Source: Arthrobacter cryoconiti
Lineage (GTDB): Bacteria; Actinomycetota; Actinomycetes; Actinomycetales; Micrococcaceae
Reading direction: 5' to 3'
DNA: 64,000 bases
Assembly (NCBI RefSeq): GCF_020905375.1
Contig: NZ_JAJJBU010000009.1
Coordinates: forward strand, 82,229-146,228
The position numbers and the translations under genes were made by a program. Shown in pieces: positions 8,488 to 15,497 of the stretch. Every line of letters begins with the position of its first letter. Position 1 is the stretch's first letter. Under the pieces are notes generated by a model, which searched no databases, had not been told where the DNA came from, and worked only from the letters and a program-made list of their open reading frames with translations.

Positions 8488-9822
8488 TTACGTGTAGAGC
8501 CGACCTGCGTTCTCGACGTCGGGCCGGAACGAAGCAAAGGCGGTAGCTACGATACCGATGAGTGAAATAACCGCGGCATAGACGATCACTGGCCATATGC
8601 TGTCGAACGCCACGGATAATGCAGTGGCGATGAGGGGCGCGAATCCGCCACCGATTGTATTGGAGATCTGATAACCGATATTGACGCCAGTGGTCCTAGC
8701 TTCGACGTCGAACATTTCAACTAGCATCGTCTGGAGCGTGCCCTGCATGGCAACCCCGGGTATAACGAATCCAATGATCATGCCCAACCAGATAAGCACT
8801 GCCACCTGGGTGCCGTAGAGAGCAAATGTGGGGTAAATGAGTAGGGCAAAGCCGATGCACCCACCGATGTAGACCTTGCGTCGACCGATCTTATCCGACA
8901 AACTCCCCCAAAGTGGTGCAGCGAAAATCTGCAAGACGCCAACGATCATCGTGCCGATGAATCCAACTTGCGCATGAGTTCCCTTGGAGACCATGTAGGC
9001 AAGTCCGAAGGTCAATACGATGTACCCGGCGATGCTTTGCGGTAGGCCAATAAGGATTCCTAGAATCGCGTTCTTCGGATGCCGGAACACATCCTTGAGC
9101 GGTGAGTTGCGGGTTTTTGGTTTGAGAGCGCGTGCGGCTGCAAGTTCCTTGAACTCATCGGATTCTTCCAACTTGGAGCGCAATACGACCGCAATGATAG
9201 CGAGAATCGCGGCGAAGACGAATGGGATCCGCCAGCCCCAAGTTAGGAAGAACGACTGCGATCCGGATCCGACCGCCGTCATGAGCCCGGCGGAAGCGAC
9301 ATTAGCGATGCCGGCCCCGCTGATCAGCAGCGCCCCGAAGAACCCGCGCCGGCCTGCAGGTGCATGTTCGACGACGATTGATGCCGCGCCGCCCATTTCA
9401 CCACCGACGAAAAGTCCTTGGAACATACGGAAGAAGAGGAGCAGAATTGGCGCTGCAATGCCAATGGTGCTTGCGGACGGTATCAGCCCTATGCCCGCCG
9501 TGCAGATACCCATTCCGATGACTGTGATCATCAGAGATGTTTTGCGGCCCATCTTGTCTCCAACATGGCCAAATATGAGGCCACCCACCGGGCGCAGCAA
9601 GAAGCCGAAGGCAAAGCTTGCAAAGGACGCCAGCGTTCCGACCACTGCACTGTCCTGAGGGAAAAATACAGCGGGGAACACGGTGGCTGAGGCCAATCCG
9701 TACAAGTAATAGTCGAAGTACTCCATTAAGGTGCCGATTGCGCCACCTGCTATGGCACGGCGTTGTTTCTTTGAAAGTGCCGTCATCTGTGCTGCCGGCT
9801 GTACCTGCTGTAGTCCTGCCAT
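8488..9822 (-). CDS. MFS transporter, metabolite:H+ symporter type
   Basis: A 444-residue major facilitator with about 12 membrane spans. The N-terminus reads GTLMEYFDYYLYGLASA, followed by AFGFLLRPVGGLIFGHVGDK and GRKTSLMITV, the loop 2-3 signature of the MHS (ProP/ShiA/KgtP) branch. The second-half loop is LSDKIGRRKVYIGG. Members import organic acids, osmolytes or aromatic acids with protons. As first gene of the operon, with a strong AAGGAGG site before its ATG, it is likely to bring in the substrate for the deacylase, possibly an N-acyl amino or sugar acid. The true substrate is unknown. Confidence 0.92.
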   Translation of the reverse strand: MAGLQQVQPAAQMTALSKKQRRAIAGGAIGTLMEYFDYYLYGLASATVFPAVFFPQDSAVVGTLASFASFAFGFLLRPVGGLIFGHVGDKMGRKTSLMITVIGMGICTAGIGLIPSASTIGIAAPILLLFFRMFQGLFVGGEMGGAASIVVEHAPAGRRGFFGALLISGAGIANVASAGLMTAVGSGSQSFFLTWGWRIPFVFAAILAIIAVVLRSKLEESDEFKELAAARALKPKTRNSPLKDVFRHPKNAILGILIGLPQSIAGYIVLTFGLAYMVSKGTHAQVGFIGTMIVGVLQIFAAPLWGSLSDKIGRRKVYIGGCIGFALLIYPTFALYGTQVAVLIWLGMIIGFVIPGVAMQGTLQTMLVEMFDVEARTTGVNIGYQISNTIGGGFAPLIATALSVAFDSIWPVIVYAAVISLIGIVATAFASFRPDVENAGRLYT

Positions 9823-9897
9823 GGGAGCCTCCTTGCCCGCCGCGAAACATGAGTGACGCCGCTCACTAATCCGCGGCTGAATTCAAATTACCACCAC

Positions 9898-9905
9898 TTG
9901 TACAA
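9898..9905. promoter_or_regulatory. Divergent promoter region with TTGTACAA palindrome
   Basis: The 139 bp between the importer and regulator starts must hold both promoters. A perfect 8-bp palindrome TTGTACAA sits at 9898-9905 and is a candidate operator. TATAGA at 9948-9953 is a fair -10 box for the plus-strand regulator, with TTTGTA-like bases upstream at -35. Transcription would then begin almost at the ATG at 9962, giving a leaderless message. All of this is by eye and unproven. Confidence 0.3.
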
Positions 9906-9961
9906 TGTGTCTAGGATCTTTACGATTTGTATATGCGACCTTTGGCGTATAGAAATGCCTT

Positions 9962-10723
9962 ATGAGTGAGGACGTTATAACGATGATTTCCGCACAGCCC
10001 CCCGATGAGAACTTGGCGTACATGGGGACCTATGAGTCCATGGCCGACATTCTCATGGTGTTCCGACCCGTCATGCACGCTATGGCCGCCGCTGCCGGGC
10101 CCGGCTGCGAAGTTGTTTTGCACGATCTTTCGGCTCCGAAACCCGATCTCGGCCACACGATCGCGGCGATCGAGAACGGGCACGTCACCGGTCGAGAGAT
10201 CGGCGGACCTTCCTCGAGTTTGGGGGCGGCTGTGCTTCACAACCAGTCGGCGGACCACAACGCCTTCGGGTACCGCGGCTTAACAAGTGATGGACGCCAG
10301 CTACGTTGTTCCTCCGTGTATTTTCGCAACTTGTCTGGCCGGATCATCGCGGCGTTGTGCGTAAACGTTGACGTAAGTGCGATTCATCAAGCTAGAAACC
10401 TTCTCGATAGCCTGATGCCGCAGGACTCGCCCGATTCTTCGGAGCAGCCAAATGAGTACTTTGGTCAAGACTTGGTTGGTGTAATGGATGTGATGATTGC
10501 CGAAGCCATTCGGGAAGTGGGCAAGCCGGTTGATCAGATGAGTCGGGACGACCGCATTTCGGTGCTGGGAAAGTTGGGCCAACAAGGCGTGCTGCAAATG
10601 CGCAAAGGCGTTGAGAGGATTGCCTCACGCTTGGACATCTCGAGGGTTACGGCATACTCATATCTTGAGGAAGCTCGAAGCCAAACCCCTGACGCGGGCG
10701 CCGCGGACCCTGTCAACCGCTAG
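9962..10723 (+). CDS. YheO/DauR-like transcriptional regulator (PAS-like plus HTH)
   Basis: A 253-residue regulator. The N-terminal half (about 25-150) is a YheO-like PAS domain with CEVVLHDLS and NGHVTGREIG. The C-terminal 45 residues hold the helix-turn-helix (IASRLDISRVTAYSYLEEA). Pseudomonas DauR, of this family, controls D-arginine catabolism; others control amino acid and nucleotide genes. It is divergent from the deacylase/dehydratase operon, so it is the obvious local regulator, sensing substrate or intermediate through the PAS-like domain. Two starts are possible: the ATG at 9962, with no Shine-Dalgarno and perhaps leaderless, or the ATG at 9983 with GAGGA about 10 bases upstream. 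Confidence 0.88.
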   Translation: MSEDVITMISAQPPDENLAYMGTYESMADILMVFRPVMHAMAAAAGPGCEVVLHDLSAPKPDLGHTIAAIENGHVTGREIGGPSSSLGAAVLHNQSADHNAFGYRGLTSDGRQLRCSSVYFRNLSGRIIAALCVNVDVSAIHQARNLLDSLMPQDSPDSSEQPNEYFGQDLVGVMDVMIAEAIREVGKPVDQMSRDDRISVLGKLGQQGVLQMRKGVERIASRLDISRVTAYSYLEEARSQTPDAGAADPVNR

Positions 10724-11672
10724 GTAACCCTTGGAACTCGACTTAGGCCTGTGCGCCGTCGAGTTGCATTGATGCTAGCAAAGCGTAGCGTGCCGCTGCT
10801 TGCGTGGGGCGTCAAGATTGGGCACCAGCCTCGCATCGATGAACTCTTTGAGCGGATCCAGCTTCGATTCTCGCTTGACGTATTCTGCGCGTTGGGATGG
10901 AGACGCCGAAACCAGCGCCGCTTTGACCGTTCGCCACCCCGCATAGTGGGTGCCTTGAATCACACACTCTGACTCCAACACAAATACAGCTCAGGAAAAC
11001 CCTGGACGGGAATGCTGCGACCAGGATGATGCTCCGTGGAAGAGAGGAAAAGCAAGTGACTGGTTTCGACGTTAGTCTTCGACGGATGGACACTGACCTG
11101 CCCGCCCAACTCGCTCAATGGCAATCGAGCTACCTCAGTGTTGTTAATGAGTTAGCGAAAGAGCGCCTGGCGAATGTCCACAGCCGGCCAAGCTTCAGTT
11201 TGAAGCATGGGATCAAAGCTAGGCCCGGAGAGGACTTATTTTAGATAATCATCGATAACGGCGTTAGAGAAGTTTTTGCACGACAACAGGTTCTGCGATG
11301 TAATGCCCAGCGGCTGAGATCACTAGCGGTTGACGGCCCTGTCCCCCGAGTGGCGGTCCCTACCGTGCCGGTTACGGAGTCTTGCGAACTGTGAGAGCTT
11401 GGAAATTTATTGCAGCAGCTGATTCGAGGACTCAATCGCTGGCGTAACTGAATACGGAAGATTTGCTCTTTACCCTCAGGGGCACCCTTGACTGACTGCG
11501 CCGTAACTTGGAGTCGTGCAATCGTCCTCATGGAGGCGTCAGATAGTTCTGCGAAAGCCACCTGAGGTATTTCTGAGGCTCACAATACTGTTGGTCTCCG
11601 CTCTGGCTATCAATCTTGCATCTCCGGGGTTGTGACATGTTCTAAGTAGATAGTGTGAGGGCTATCCGAGTC
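10724..11672. other. Gene graveyard between the D-amino/sugar acid locus and the MarR locus
   Basis: Apart from the IS21 remnant at its left end, this stretch of nearly 1 kb carries no intact gene. A 72-codon plus-strand frame at 11026-11244 (rich in Gln, Ser and Arg) and a 106-codon minus-strand frame at 11241-11561 exist, but neither resembles a family I know or has a good ribosome binding site. No complete inverted repeats of an insertion sequence were found at either end. Confidence 0.45.
10775..10981 (-). pseudogene. istA: IS21-family IstA transposase N-terminal remnant
   Basis: On the minus strand this 68-codon frame reads AGWRTVKAALVSASP followed by KLDPLKEFIDARL and LDAPRKQRHA. That is the run seen just after the first helix-turn-helix of actinobacterial IS21 IstA transposases (KLDPFK...ID...LDAPRKQRHT). 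The frame stops at once afterwards. The DDE catalytic domain and the istB ATPase gene are absent. This is a short dead fragment showing that an IS21 element once inserted here. Assignment rests on remembered family motifs. Confidence 0.7.
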
Positions 11673-12140
11673 CTATAGCGGACCCGCGGGGTCCAGACTG
11701 TGAACCAGAGGCCCGAGAATCGATGCCAGAGCTGCGGCATCGGTAGGTGAGATCCGGTCCATGACCATTTCTCGGGCCGCGTGCGCTTGGATTTTTGCCG
11801 CTGCCAGGAGAACTCGCCGGCCAGCAGGAGTGAGTTCGATATCCGAAACGCGTCGGTCGGATGGCGAGGCGGCTCGTCGTACAAGGCCGCGCTCCTCGAG
11901 ACGCCCGACAACTTTCGACATGCGAGGCACCGGGGCATACGTCCGCTCTGCCATCTCACTGATCCGCAGAACGCGGTCGGGTGCGTCCGAGAGAGTCATC
12001 AGCGCTCCGTACTCGAACAACGTCAGCCCGACCTCACGCAGGCGCTGATCCATAGCCGGGGTGAAAACCTGGGACAGCACCGTCAATGCAACCCACAGGT
12101 CTGTTTCAAACTCGTTCAGCCCGTGCATTTTCTTCGCCAT
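11673..12140 (-). CDS. MarR-family transcriptional regulator
   Basis: A 155-residue winged-helix regulator. Residues about 30-110 form the MarR fold: LREVGLTLFEYGALMTL, then the recognition helix region VPRMSKVVGRLEERGLVRR and the wing ASPSDRRVSDIELTPAG. It is divergent from the alpha/beta hydrolase gene. The 250 bp between them contain two copies of TTGCAC-N-TGCAA, which fit an autoregulatory MarR operator also controlling the hydrolase. The ligand is unknown; phenolic or lipophilic compounds are typical for the family. Confidence 0.92.
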   Translation of the reverse strand: MAKKMHGLNEFETDLWVALTVLSQVFTPAMDQRLREVGLTLFEYGALMTLSDAPDRVLRISEMAERTYAPVPRMSKVVGRLEERGLVRRAASPSDRRVSDIELTPAGRRVLLAAAKIQAHAAREMVMDRISPTDAAALASILGPLVHSLDPAGPL

Positions 12141-12159
12141 ATGCTCATCCTATGCGATA

Positions 12160-12203
12160 ACTTGCACCTGCAACTAAGTGATCATATAGTTGCACGTGCA
12201 AGT
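12160..12203. promoter_or_regulatory. Double palindromic operator for the MarR regulator
   Basis: Arms at 12160-12176 and 12187-12203 are inverted copies of each other with 16 of 17 bases matching, separated by 10 bp. Each arm contains its own palindrome: TTGCACCTGCAA at 12162-12173 and TTGCACGTGCAA at 12190-12201, 28 bp centre to centre. The pair begins 20 bp upstream of the MarR start codon. This is the layout expected for two MarR dimers binding one face of the DNA and controlling both divergent genes. Confidence 0.75.
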
Positions 12204-12388
12204 AGATGTCTGAAGGTAAGAGGCCGTCTCTCCCGGAGGGGAAACCGCCGCGGAAGCCGACGCAATCTTCCTCGTCATCCGCTCCCAGCTCGGCGTCGAC
12301 TGCGCCGTTCACCGACTGACCAACGTCGTCGATCAGTCGCACCCGCCTCCGGATGGCGCAGAACATCAACTAGAAAGGCCTTTCTGCA
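12204..12388. other. Leader between MarR operator and hydrolase
   Basis: The 185 bp before the hydrolase start contain a GC-rich plus-strand frame, open from about 12218 through the hydrolase start, that reads plausibly as protein (AIFLVIRSQLGVDCAVHRL) but has no start codon. In another frame, 12206-12319 encodes a 37-residue Ser/Pro-rich peptide. I take these as either a decayed gene end or chance. No riboswitch-like structure was recognised. Confidence 0.35.
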
Positions 12389-13321
12389 ATGGCACCTTCC
12401 ACCACTCATCTGTCCGCCATCGATGCCCCTTACGTGTCGGTCAAACCCATCGTTCTTCCGGTACCGGGCCGCGGCGGTGACCTGGTCCTGCGCCTATCCG
12501 CCCCGCTAACCGGCCACGAACTTCCTGTTCTCTTGTTCTCACATGGCTACGGAGAGTCCTTTGATGGATACGGTCCTCTTACTGATTTCTGGGCTTCACA
12601 GGGTTTCGTCGTCATTCAGCCGACATACCTCGACTCCCGCAGCCTAGGCCTGACCGACAACGACCCGCGGCGGGCTGGTATCTGGAAGCAGCGCGCTGCC
12701 GATGCAACACTCATCCTTGACCGGCTCGAACAGGTGCTCGCCGTCATCCCCGGCTTACGCGAGCGCGTGGACACCAACCGGATCACGGCCGCCGGGCATT
12801 CCTTCGGCGGCCAGACAACCGGGATCCTTCTTGGACTCCGGGTCATCGATCCCGAAACCGGCGCGATCGAAGACCTCCGGGACCCACGCGTCCAAGCCGG
12901 GGTGCTGATGGCCACAGCCGGTCGCGGTAGCGATCTCTCCCCTTTCGCCGCTGAACACTTCCCCTTCATGAACCCGACGTTCGATCACATGAGCACCCCG
13001 ACCCTGATCGTGCTCGGTGACCAGGACGACTCACTTCTGTCGACCCGCGGCCCGGATTGGTCTGCCGATCCCTACACGGACAGCCCCGGTGAGAAGCACC
13101 TACTCACCCTGGTCGGTGGCGAACACTCCCTCGGTGGGATTCCCGGTTACGACGTTAAGGAAACGACGGACGAGAACGCAGAGCGTGTCATCCTCCTCCG
13201 CACGGTTGCCGCTGCGTTCCTCCGCCATGCACTCGGCATCGACGAGATTGCTTGGGACGACGCCCGCCAAACCCTCGGTGGGATCGGAACGGACATCGGA
13301 CGGATGGAGTCGAAGAAATGA
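12389..13321 (+). CDS. Alpha/beta hydrolase (chlorophyllase/PAF-acetylhydrolase-like)
   Basis: A 310-residue serine hydrolase. The nucleophile elbow is AAGHSFGGQTTG, with the serine near residue 134, and an oxyanion region LLFSHGYGESFDGY is at about 50-63. The catalytic acid is probably in LIVLGDQDDS and the histidine in VGGEHSLGGI. No signal peptide is visible, so a cytoplasmic esterase or lipase is likely; the substrate is unknown. AGAAAGG precedes the ATG. It is divergent from the MarR regulator and behind a clear double operator, which suggests induction by a xenobiotic or lipophilic ester. Its TGA overlaps an ATG that opens a short amidohydrolase-like fragment. Confidence 0.88.
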   Translation: MAPSTTHLSAIDAPYVSVKPIVLPVPGRGGDLVLRLSAPLTGHELPVLLFSHGYGESFDGYGPLTDFWASQGFVVIQPTYLDSRSLGLTDNDPRRAGIWKQRAADATLILDRLEQVLAVIPGLRERVDTNRITAAGHSFGGQTTGILLGLRVIDPETGAIEDLRDPRVQAGVLMATAGRGSDLSPFAAEHFPFMNPTFDHMSTPTLIVLGDQDDSLLSTRGPDWSADPYTDSPGEKHLLTLVGGEHSLGGIPGYDVKETTDENAERVILLRTVAAAFLRHALGIDEIAWDDARQTLGGIGTDIGRMESKK

Positions 13322-13386
13322 CCCGCATCATCTGGCTCGAAGAGCATCTGGTCACCTCCGACGCCTCAACTGCTTGGCTGTCATAG
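13318..13386 (+). pseudogene. Truncated start of an amidohydrolase-like gene
   Basis: An ATG overlapping the hydrolase stop (ATGA at 13318-13321) opens a 22-codon frame reading MTRIIWLEEHLVT and then stopping at 13384-13386. The opening resembles the N-terminus of ACMSD-type amidohydrolases, which commonly begin with an aliphatic strand followed by LEEHFVT. The rest of the gene is missing. It suggests that the hydrolase once had a translationally coupled amidohydrolase partner, now deleted. The fragment is short, so the family call is tentative. Confidence 0.45.
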
Positions 13387-13391
13387 GACCC

Positions 13392-13412
13392 GCAGCTGAA
13401 AGAACCAGCTGC
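13392..13412. terminator. Small hairpin after the hydrolase
   Basis: Arms GCAGCTG at 13392-13398 and CAGCTGC at 13406-13412 pair perfectly around a 7-base loop, between the convergent hydrolase and TetR genes. No T-run follows on either strand, so a termination role is only a guess. Confidence 0.3.
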
Positions 13413-13492
13413 GATCTGCTCCGAGGCATATTGGAATCCGCGCTTGTCCGGCCTGCGATCTGTCTAAATTTGCACGTCTAAGGCCCTACCTC

Positions 13493-14047
13493 TCACCGCG
13501 CAGCGAACGAGCGGATGAAGTGGTGAACTAACCTTCGGGCTCTGCCCTCGGCGCCTGGTGTCGTGAGTCTTGCGGCTCCGGCGTTGGCCTCGATCAACAA
13601 TACGACGTCGTCCCAGGCAACATCGGTTGACGCCTTTCCGTTGCGCTGTGCCTGACGGATGATACGTTCCACCGATCCTCTGACGACGGCTTTCTCGTCG
13701 TCGAATGACACACCCTGTAAGAACGAGCGCACGACTAGGTCGGCGCAGACGCCGTCGTGGGCCTGTTGCACGCAGGCGTCTTCGAGGAGGGTCATTAGAG
13801 CAGTCCAAGCGTCGGGAGCATTTTCAGCGGCATCCACTGCGTCCATCCACCAGTCCAATTGGCGAGCAAAGACGGCATCCATCAAGGATTCCCTGGTAGG
13901 GAACCGTCGCGAAAGGGTCGCCGCGCCCACACCAGCGCGTCGGGCGATCTCTGACATTGGTGTCGCAAGCCCACTAACCGCGTATAGCTGCTCAGCGGCG
14001 TCGACTATGCGGTCACGATTGTCTCGGGCATCGGACCGTAGTGTCAT
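13493..14047 (-). CDS. TetR-family transcriptional regulator
   Basis: A 184-residue TetR repressor. The N-terminal helix-turn-helix is plain (IVDAAEQLYAVSGLATPMSE, then IARRAGVGAATLSRRFPTRE, residues about 13-52). The C-terminal ligand domain is all-helical and lacks a recognisable sub-family signature. It is divergent from the oxidoreductase gene at 14143 and separated from it by 95 bp containing AAGTGAAAGA-type inverted repeats, so it is very likely the repressor of that gene and of itself. Confidence 0.92.
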   Translation of the reverse strand: MTLRSDARDNRDRIVDAAEQLYAVSGLATPMSEIARRAGVGAATLSRRFPTRESLMDAVFARQLDWWMDAVDAAENAPDAWTALMTLLEDACVQQAHDGVCADLVVRSFLQGVSFDDEKAVVRGSVERIIRQAQRNGKASTDVAWDDVVLLIEANAGAARLTTPGAEGRARRLVHHFIRSFAAR

Positions 14048-14062
14048 TCCTTCATCCTAGTC

Positions 14063-14121
14063 AAGTGAAAGACCCCATTCAGTTAATGTTACAGTCGCTA
14101 AGTGGAAGCCATCTTTCACTT
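14063..14121. promoter_or_regulatory. TetR operator region
   Basis: AAGTGAAAGA at 14063-14072 is exactly inverted at 14112-14121 (TCTTTCACTT). A third, imperfect half-site AAGTGGAAG at 14100-14108 pairs with the right arm to form a compact 22-bp inverted repeat (14100-14121) close to the oxidoreductase start. The region between the divergent TetR and oxidoreductase genes is thus built from three copies of one half-site, as expected for TetR autoregulation. Confidence 0.65.
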
Positions 14122-14142
14122 ACCCTGTAACTAGGAGCCCTT

Positions 14143-15102
14143 ATGCGTGCAGCGCAGATTACCCGTTTTGGCGATTGGCAAGCAGTCAAAGTGGCGGACG
14201 TGCCCGTCCCTGTTCCCCGCGCGAGCGAGGTACTCGTTCGCGTCGCGGCCTCGAGTATCAATTCCGTAGACGTCTCTCACCGCGAAGGTCAACTGAAGAT
14301 CCTCACTGGGCGACGAATCCCGCAAGGACTGGGAATCGATCTGGTCGGCACCGTAGAGAGCGTCGGGACGGCCGTCCGAGGATTCTCCCCGGGAGAGCGT
14401 GTCTGGGGTATACGAGCCGGCGCTTCTGGGATGAAGAACGAGACGGGTTTGACCGCTGATTTTGCCGTCGTCGATGCTCGTCGACTGTCTCGCGCCCCGG
14501 AGTCGCTCGGTGACGTGGAGGCGGCAAGTTTGGTCGTCGGTGGATACACCGCGCTGAGGGCGCTGAAGGACGTTGCTCGACTCCAGCCCGGCGAACGGGT
14601 CCTAATCCGTGGAGGAACAGGCGGAGTCGGAAGCGCCGCCATCCAGATTGCCGCCGCACTCGGGGCCCGCGTCGCCGTCCTTGCCTCTGCATCCACCGAC
14701 AGGATTGTGAGAGATCTTGGCGCCATCGATTTTTTTGACTACTCGACGGCGACCCCCGCCTCGGTTGGGAAGGTGGACGTCCTCATGGACACCGTTGGGA
14801 CGGGCCTGTTGTCCTGGCGGCGGACACTCGCGCCCAACGGACGTATGGTCGGCGTCGCGTTCGACTCGCTCGCCGGGCTCGCATCCATCGGGGTGTCCAG
14901 CGTCTTCGCATCACGCCGGATCCAGACTTTCGCCGGGCAGCCTCCCGCGGGCTCACTCGAAGCCCTCGGAGAATTCCTAGACGCCAACGGTATCCGTGGC
15001 TTAGTTCACGCGATCTACCCGATTGAGGAAATTGCCGAAGCGCACCGCGTATTTTCTGCTGGCCGCGTACGAGGCAAAATCGTCATCACGGCCGCCAGTT
15101 GA
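14143..15102 (+). CDS. NADP-dependent alcohol dehydrogenase/quinone oxidoreductase-like protein
   Basis: A 319-residue medium-chain dehydrogenase/reductase of the zinc-free quinone-oxidoreductase type. The GroES-like N-terminal domain has VRVAASSINSVDVSHREG at about 30-47 and GIDLVGTVESVG. The Rossmann domain has the nucleotide motif RGGTGGVGSAAIQIA near 160. The cysteine and histidine zinc ligands of alcohol dehydrogenases are absent. Such enzymes reduce quinones or enones with NADPH. AGGAG precedes the ATG. Control by the divergent TetR is likely, which suggests a role against reactive electrophiles. Confidence 0.9.
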   Translation: MRAAQITRFGDWQAVKVADVPVPVPRASEVLVRVAASSINSVDVSHREGQLKILTGRRIPQGLGIDLVGTVESVGTAVRGFSPGERVWGIRAGASGMKNETGLTADFAVVDARRLSRAPESLGDVEAASLVVGGYTALRALKDVARLQPGERVLIRGGTGGVGSAAIQIAAALGARVAVLASASTDRIVRDLGAIDFFDYSTATPASVGKVDVLMDTVGTGLLSWRRTLAPNGRMVGVAFDSLAGLASIGVSSVFASRRIQTFAGQPPAGSLEALGEFLDANGIRGLVHAIYPIEEIAEAHRVFSAGRVRGKIVITAAS

Positions 15103-15497
15103 TTTGACGTGTGCCGAGTCGCGGGCAGCTGACAGGCCTAAGTCCAGGGCAAAGATCCCCCTCCGTGCCTCCGATATGTCTCGTAACAAGAGAGTGCTGA
15201 AACCGGCGAATTCAGATAGACCATGCACGGATAAACGAGCATCACGCAATGCACTTATATGCGTGCATTTACTTTTAGCGCTAATACGTATCTGCGGAAG
15301 AACTTAACCCGGCAACGACGGTCAGCTCTGCGCGAGGAATAAGCCTCAGTGTTTCCGTGAGCTCTCATCACAATCCCGACTTTTTCACGAAGCCTGGGCA
15401 GGATCAGAACGTTTTTGTTGGACGGTCACGCGCCCGTTGGAGTAGACACTCGGCCGTTGGAGACACGTGCGTCCAATCCCTGATTTAGGCTAAGGAC
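15103..15497. other. Intergenic stretch upstream of the aminotransferase
   Basis: No supported gene lies in these 395 bp. Small structures are a 7-bp inverted repeat AATGCAC/GTGCATT at 15248-15254 and 15263-15269, and a repeated CCGTTGGAG element within about 70 bp upstream of the aminotransferase start. An 82-codon minus-strand frame (15001-15249) overlaps the end of the oxidoreductase and is not convincing. Confidence 0.4.

Noticed and set aside
11241..11561. A 106-codon minus-strand frame
   Set aside because: Composition is biased, there is no ribosome binding site and no resemblance to any family; it lies in a decayed region.
12145..12369. A 74-codon minus-strand frame across the MarR operator
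   Set aside because: It overlaps the operator and the divergent promoter region and reads as low-complexity acidic sequence.
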